A stretch of 64,000 bases of DNA from Cylicocyclus nassatus (taxonomy: Eukaryota > Nematoda > Chromadorea > Rhabditida > Strongylidae): assembly GCA_958299035.1 (NCBI GenBank), contig CATQJL010000316.1, positions 45,071,585 to 45,135,584 of the forward strand. The letters run 5' to 3'. Under the pieces are notes generated by a model, which saw only the letters and a program-made list of their open reading frames with translations, did no database searches and had not been told where the DNA came from. The position numbers and the translations under genes are program-made. This document shows positions 60,901 to 64,000 of the stretch, piece by piece (the stretch's first letter is position 1; the number at the start of each line of letters is the position of its first letter).

Positions 60901-63900
60901 CACTGATATTCGCCACATTTTTAGTGCATTGGTCGGGACATACTTCGCAACATACTACGCATGACCTACGATGATAATCGTAGCCGTACAACTACCGATC
61001 CAATGCATTAAAGTCCTGCTACGTATAGCTGTCTCCATCGTTATATTGCTGATAGCGGCGATGAAGAAAACGCTCGCTTTCGCATGCTGCGAAATCTCGC
61101 AGAAAGACAGTCACAGGAACATAAGAGAAAAAGAAAACAAAAACGATCTCAAAACAATGTAAATCAACATTAGAAACATTGAAACATACTTTTTCTACTA
61201 TAAATATCAGCCTCTCTACACTTATAAATTTGGCAGACACAGTGGACCTCGCCATCTAACTGGATTAAGTCAAAGAAACTGTCAAGGAACTCAAAGATGA
61301 AGCTGCTGCCTCAGTCTGATTCGATGGACCTTCAAAGAGAGTCCTTACAAATCCCGTTGCTGCTCAGCCATCGGTTCACTAGTTCCATCATCAAACGACT
61401 AAATTTTGTCTTGCATACAAGTGTCAATCAAACTCGGATGGAGTGAATAGAATAGCTTTCTTTCATAATGTGCATGATCGATTTCATGAACAATAGTCAC
61501 TACATGCTACTGAGCGTAATTGTGCGGAACTGACTGATAGTTGAACTGACAAATGAACCCGTACTTTAACAAGCGTAAACAATGAGGTACAATTTCATAA
61601 GAAAAATGTGATAACTGAGTTACTAGGTTGCTTAGTTCTACTCGTCGTTTAACGCATCAACTCTCGAAAGGTTTTGCATCGATTGCTGTAATTTTCAGAA
61701 CTCAATCACAAGCGCCTTCCGATTCTGATTGGTCTTCGAAATCATCGCAGTATCAAAATATCAAACCTGCTTATCAATTATTAGAGAATACTCACGAATT
61801 GCTTACAGAACTAGCCCAATTCTGCTCTAAATTACACTATAACGAGTTAGAGTTCACCCCAATCGGGACCAGGGCGAACCGTCAGCTGAGCTTGCGCACT
61901 CGCAGCTTCAGGGTTTGCACTGCATGGGAGCGCTGTCGCAGAAAGCGAAGAGGTTGAGAGAGAGCAGACTAACTAGCCGTAACGTGACCCTCGCGACACG
62001 GATTTCTGCCATGCCAATTTTGACCAGGTTGGGATTGGAGCAGATTATACATAGCACGTGTTGCTTTCAAGTAAAAGTTCCACTTCCCAAGAAAAGTTAA
62101 AGATGCGTGCATGCATAGACAATTCGAAGTAGTGCTCGGTACCCGCAAATAATTCTTGGTACTGATCATCTTTATAACAGCAAGAAGCTTGCTAAAATCA
62201 GGCTATCTTTTCAAATTCTCGCAAAAAAGACAAAACGGGCAGAGCCTAATATTTAAGTTATTACGAACACTATGTGCAAGAGCCAGTGAGTGAAATGACT
62301 GAACGGACAGATTGTTGAAAGATACAATATATGGACGAGGTAGGTTTCGCGAAAAATGAGGCTACAGTGAGTGTTTGACAGGGTCGAACAAGAGATGTGG
62401 CACACACAACCGCCCGAGGACTCCCCCCCCCCTTCCCCAAGTTGCTTCCCAATACCCCACCCCCTCCCCTCCCCGCATTGTTGTTTGCTTACCGTAGGCA
62501 TGATATAAAGGGTTTATGAAGCATAATTAGTATCATGTGGAACAGCCCGTATGAGCGAGCCTTTGGCAAATTCTGAGATTTCCCGATATTGAGTCACTCA
62601 AGTAAAGTGGTCATTTTCAAACATGGTTAACTACACTTTAAAAGTGAATTAGCTACCCCTTTTTGTACTCAGTACAAAACACTACTTTCTATTACATTCT
62701 CCCATGCTAAGAAACCTGCTTCAAATACCGTCAAACATGAAATTAAGGGCCAGCCAATCTCATGTGTACCATTTTTAGCTTACAATGGTTGTGCTTCCAG
62801 CGACTATTGCGCAAACAAATGAGGATGAATTCTGCTTTAACTACTTCCACAAAAACTATGAGATTTCGGCTATGGAAATATATATAACTTGTTCGCTAAA
62901 ATTCTCTTTCTAGGTAAGTCAATGGGTTATGGCACCTCAAAAAAGCAGTGGCTGCTACACCTTTTCAAAGGTTGTGCCACACCCCATTAACTTCCCTCCA
63001 AAGCATTTGAATTTTTGTGTTTTTTACATCGTTGCCACAATTGAATCTTCTTTTCTACACAAGTAATTTCGTTCAAGATCGCTTCTCTCAAGGAAAGATA
63101 TAGTCGTTTTTCCTTACCTAAGCAAGTGGAAAATACTGCGAGAATATTGGGTTACGGTAATATGCTAGGTCTGGTTACTATGTAAATCGCCAAGGAAGAG
63201 GCGAGAATAAATATTATATATTCGTAAGCGTCAACCTCGTGACTTTCACAAAAGTATTCTGAGCCTGGTTGTTCTTCTCTAGTCTGAAATACTGAAAGCG
63301 AAAATTGGGACAAACGAGACTTTGGAATGCTTTCAATTTCATAGTTTGAGGGTTGTTGAAAGTGGTATTCTTAATGTGGACACAGAAGTAGTAGTTCTTT
63401 GTGTTGAGTGCAAAAAGAAGTAGTTAATTCACCTCTGAATGAGGTTAACATGTTCAAGATTGACCATCTCACTTAGGTGGCCCAACATCTGGAAACCTCA
63501 AAGTCCGCAATGGCTCACAGGTGTTATTTGACACGCTAAATCCAAATGTTCTATACTTTATAGGCTCTGACGAAGGCAGAAAGGCCGAAACCGAATAAAC
63601 GGTTTAACAATCTTGTGCCGGCTACAGCAACGACAGTATTCATAATGATATGCCAAGATTTATCGAGAGTCCAACATGGAACATTAAATGAGTTCAGTCG
63701 TAATAGCGAAACCTCGTCATACTCTGATTGCAAAAACTGTTCGTACGACATTACCCTGATAAAAACTGCAAAAAACAGTAGACATAATGCTTTCTCAAAG
63801 TGCCTCCTTTGTGATGACATTTCAATCTATTTTCTAATCGAGCGATAATAAAGTGGCTTGATTAATCTAGAAACACAAGTTTAAGCCTCAATGTTACTCA

Positions 63901-64000
63901 ATTCTACGAATACGCAAATGTCGTCGCGATATCCCAAAGCCATTTTTTGTACTTCAGAGGGACAAATGTATTAACAAATGCTGCGAGAAAACACTTGCAG
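57960..64000. repeat. Diverged tandem unit 3 (cut by the window edge)
   Basis: 57985-60210 matches 46985-49180. 61360-62310 matches the 32.0-33.7 kb blocks of unit 1 (TGCTGCTCAGCCATC shared). After an insertion at 62379, similarity resumes at about 63640 with ATGCCAAGATTTAT (unit 2, about 51613) and CTCGTCA...GCAAAAACTGTTCG (unit 1, about 35780). No preserved gene was seen. Confidence 0.7.
62379..63010. mobile_element. Second hAT-like family member (right end not found)
   Basis: It starts CAGGGTCGAACAAGAGATGT at 62379, matching the end of the element at 5895-7477. Similarity then runs collinearly: 62600-62770 with 6090-6240 (CAACATGGTTAACT / CAAACATGGTTAACT, GTGAATTAGCTA) and 62975-63005 with 6405-6435. 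The right end and an 8-bp duplication were not identified. The element interrupts tandem unit 3. Confidence 0.6.

Overview
The window looks like nuclear DNA of a nematode, most likely a parasitic strongylid (hookworm-like). The evidence is the style of the two host genes. Both are on the minus strand, split into many short exons. Most UGT exons are separated by introns of about 46-70 bp, with a few kilobase-scale introns full of repeats. Both start codons directly abut a splice acceptor (TTTTCAG-ATG and TTGCAG-ATG), as expected for spliced-leader trans-splicing. I cannot name the species from sequence alone.

Layout. 1-7.5 kb is a repeat graveyard: a CR1-like endonuclease remnant, three copies of one long inverted-repeat element, an RTE-like reverse transcriptase tail with a stop, and a nested insertion (TTAA element inside an hAT-like element inside an inverted-repeat element). 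7.6-14.8 kb carries a complete UDP-glycosyltransferase gene (13 exons, predicted 539 aa) with poly(A) signal and leader acceptor. 14.8-25 kb is mostly gene-free, with foldbacks, a mariner-like element without transposase and one short segment open on both strands. 25.4-31.6 kb carries a rhodopsin-like seven-helix receptor gene, for which I placed seven exons but not the helix-4 exon.

From 31.6 kb to the right edge the sequence is a decayed tandem array: three collinear, strongly diverged copies of a roughly 10-11 kb unit (about 31.6-41.3, 47.0-57.2 and 58.0 to the edge) with no gene I can recognise. Between units 1 and 2 sits an almost intact CR1-type non-LTR retrotransposon (42.8-47.0 kb) with ORF1, ORF2 (endonuclease plus reverse transcriptase) and a single apparent frameshift.

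Mobile DNA dominates: hAT-like (8-bp target duplication), PIF/Harbinger-like (3-bp TNA duplication), TTAA-flanked (piggyBac-like), TA-flanked and non-LTR types. The most unusual signal is a module seen at three loci: two copies of a 22-23-nt palindrome separated by exactly 22 nt. The palindrome sequence differs between loci, but the architecture is the same, and it lies just inside the end of TTAA-flanked elements at two loci and probably at the third.

The two host genes show no sign of working together. The first would be a membrane enzyme of xenobiotic or sterol conjugation, the second a plasma-membrane receptor. All coordinates and exon joins were read by eye; no alignment or database search was run.
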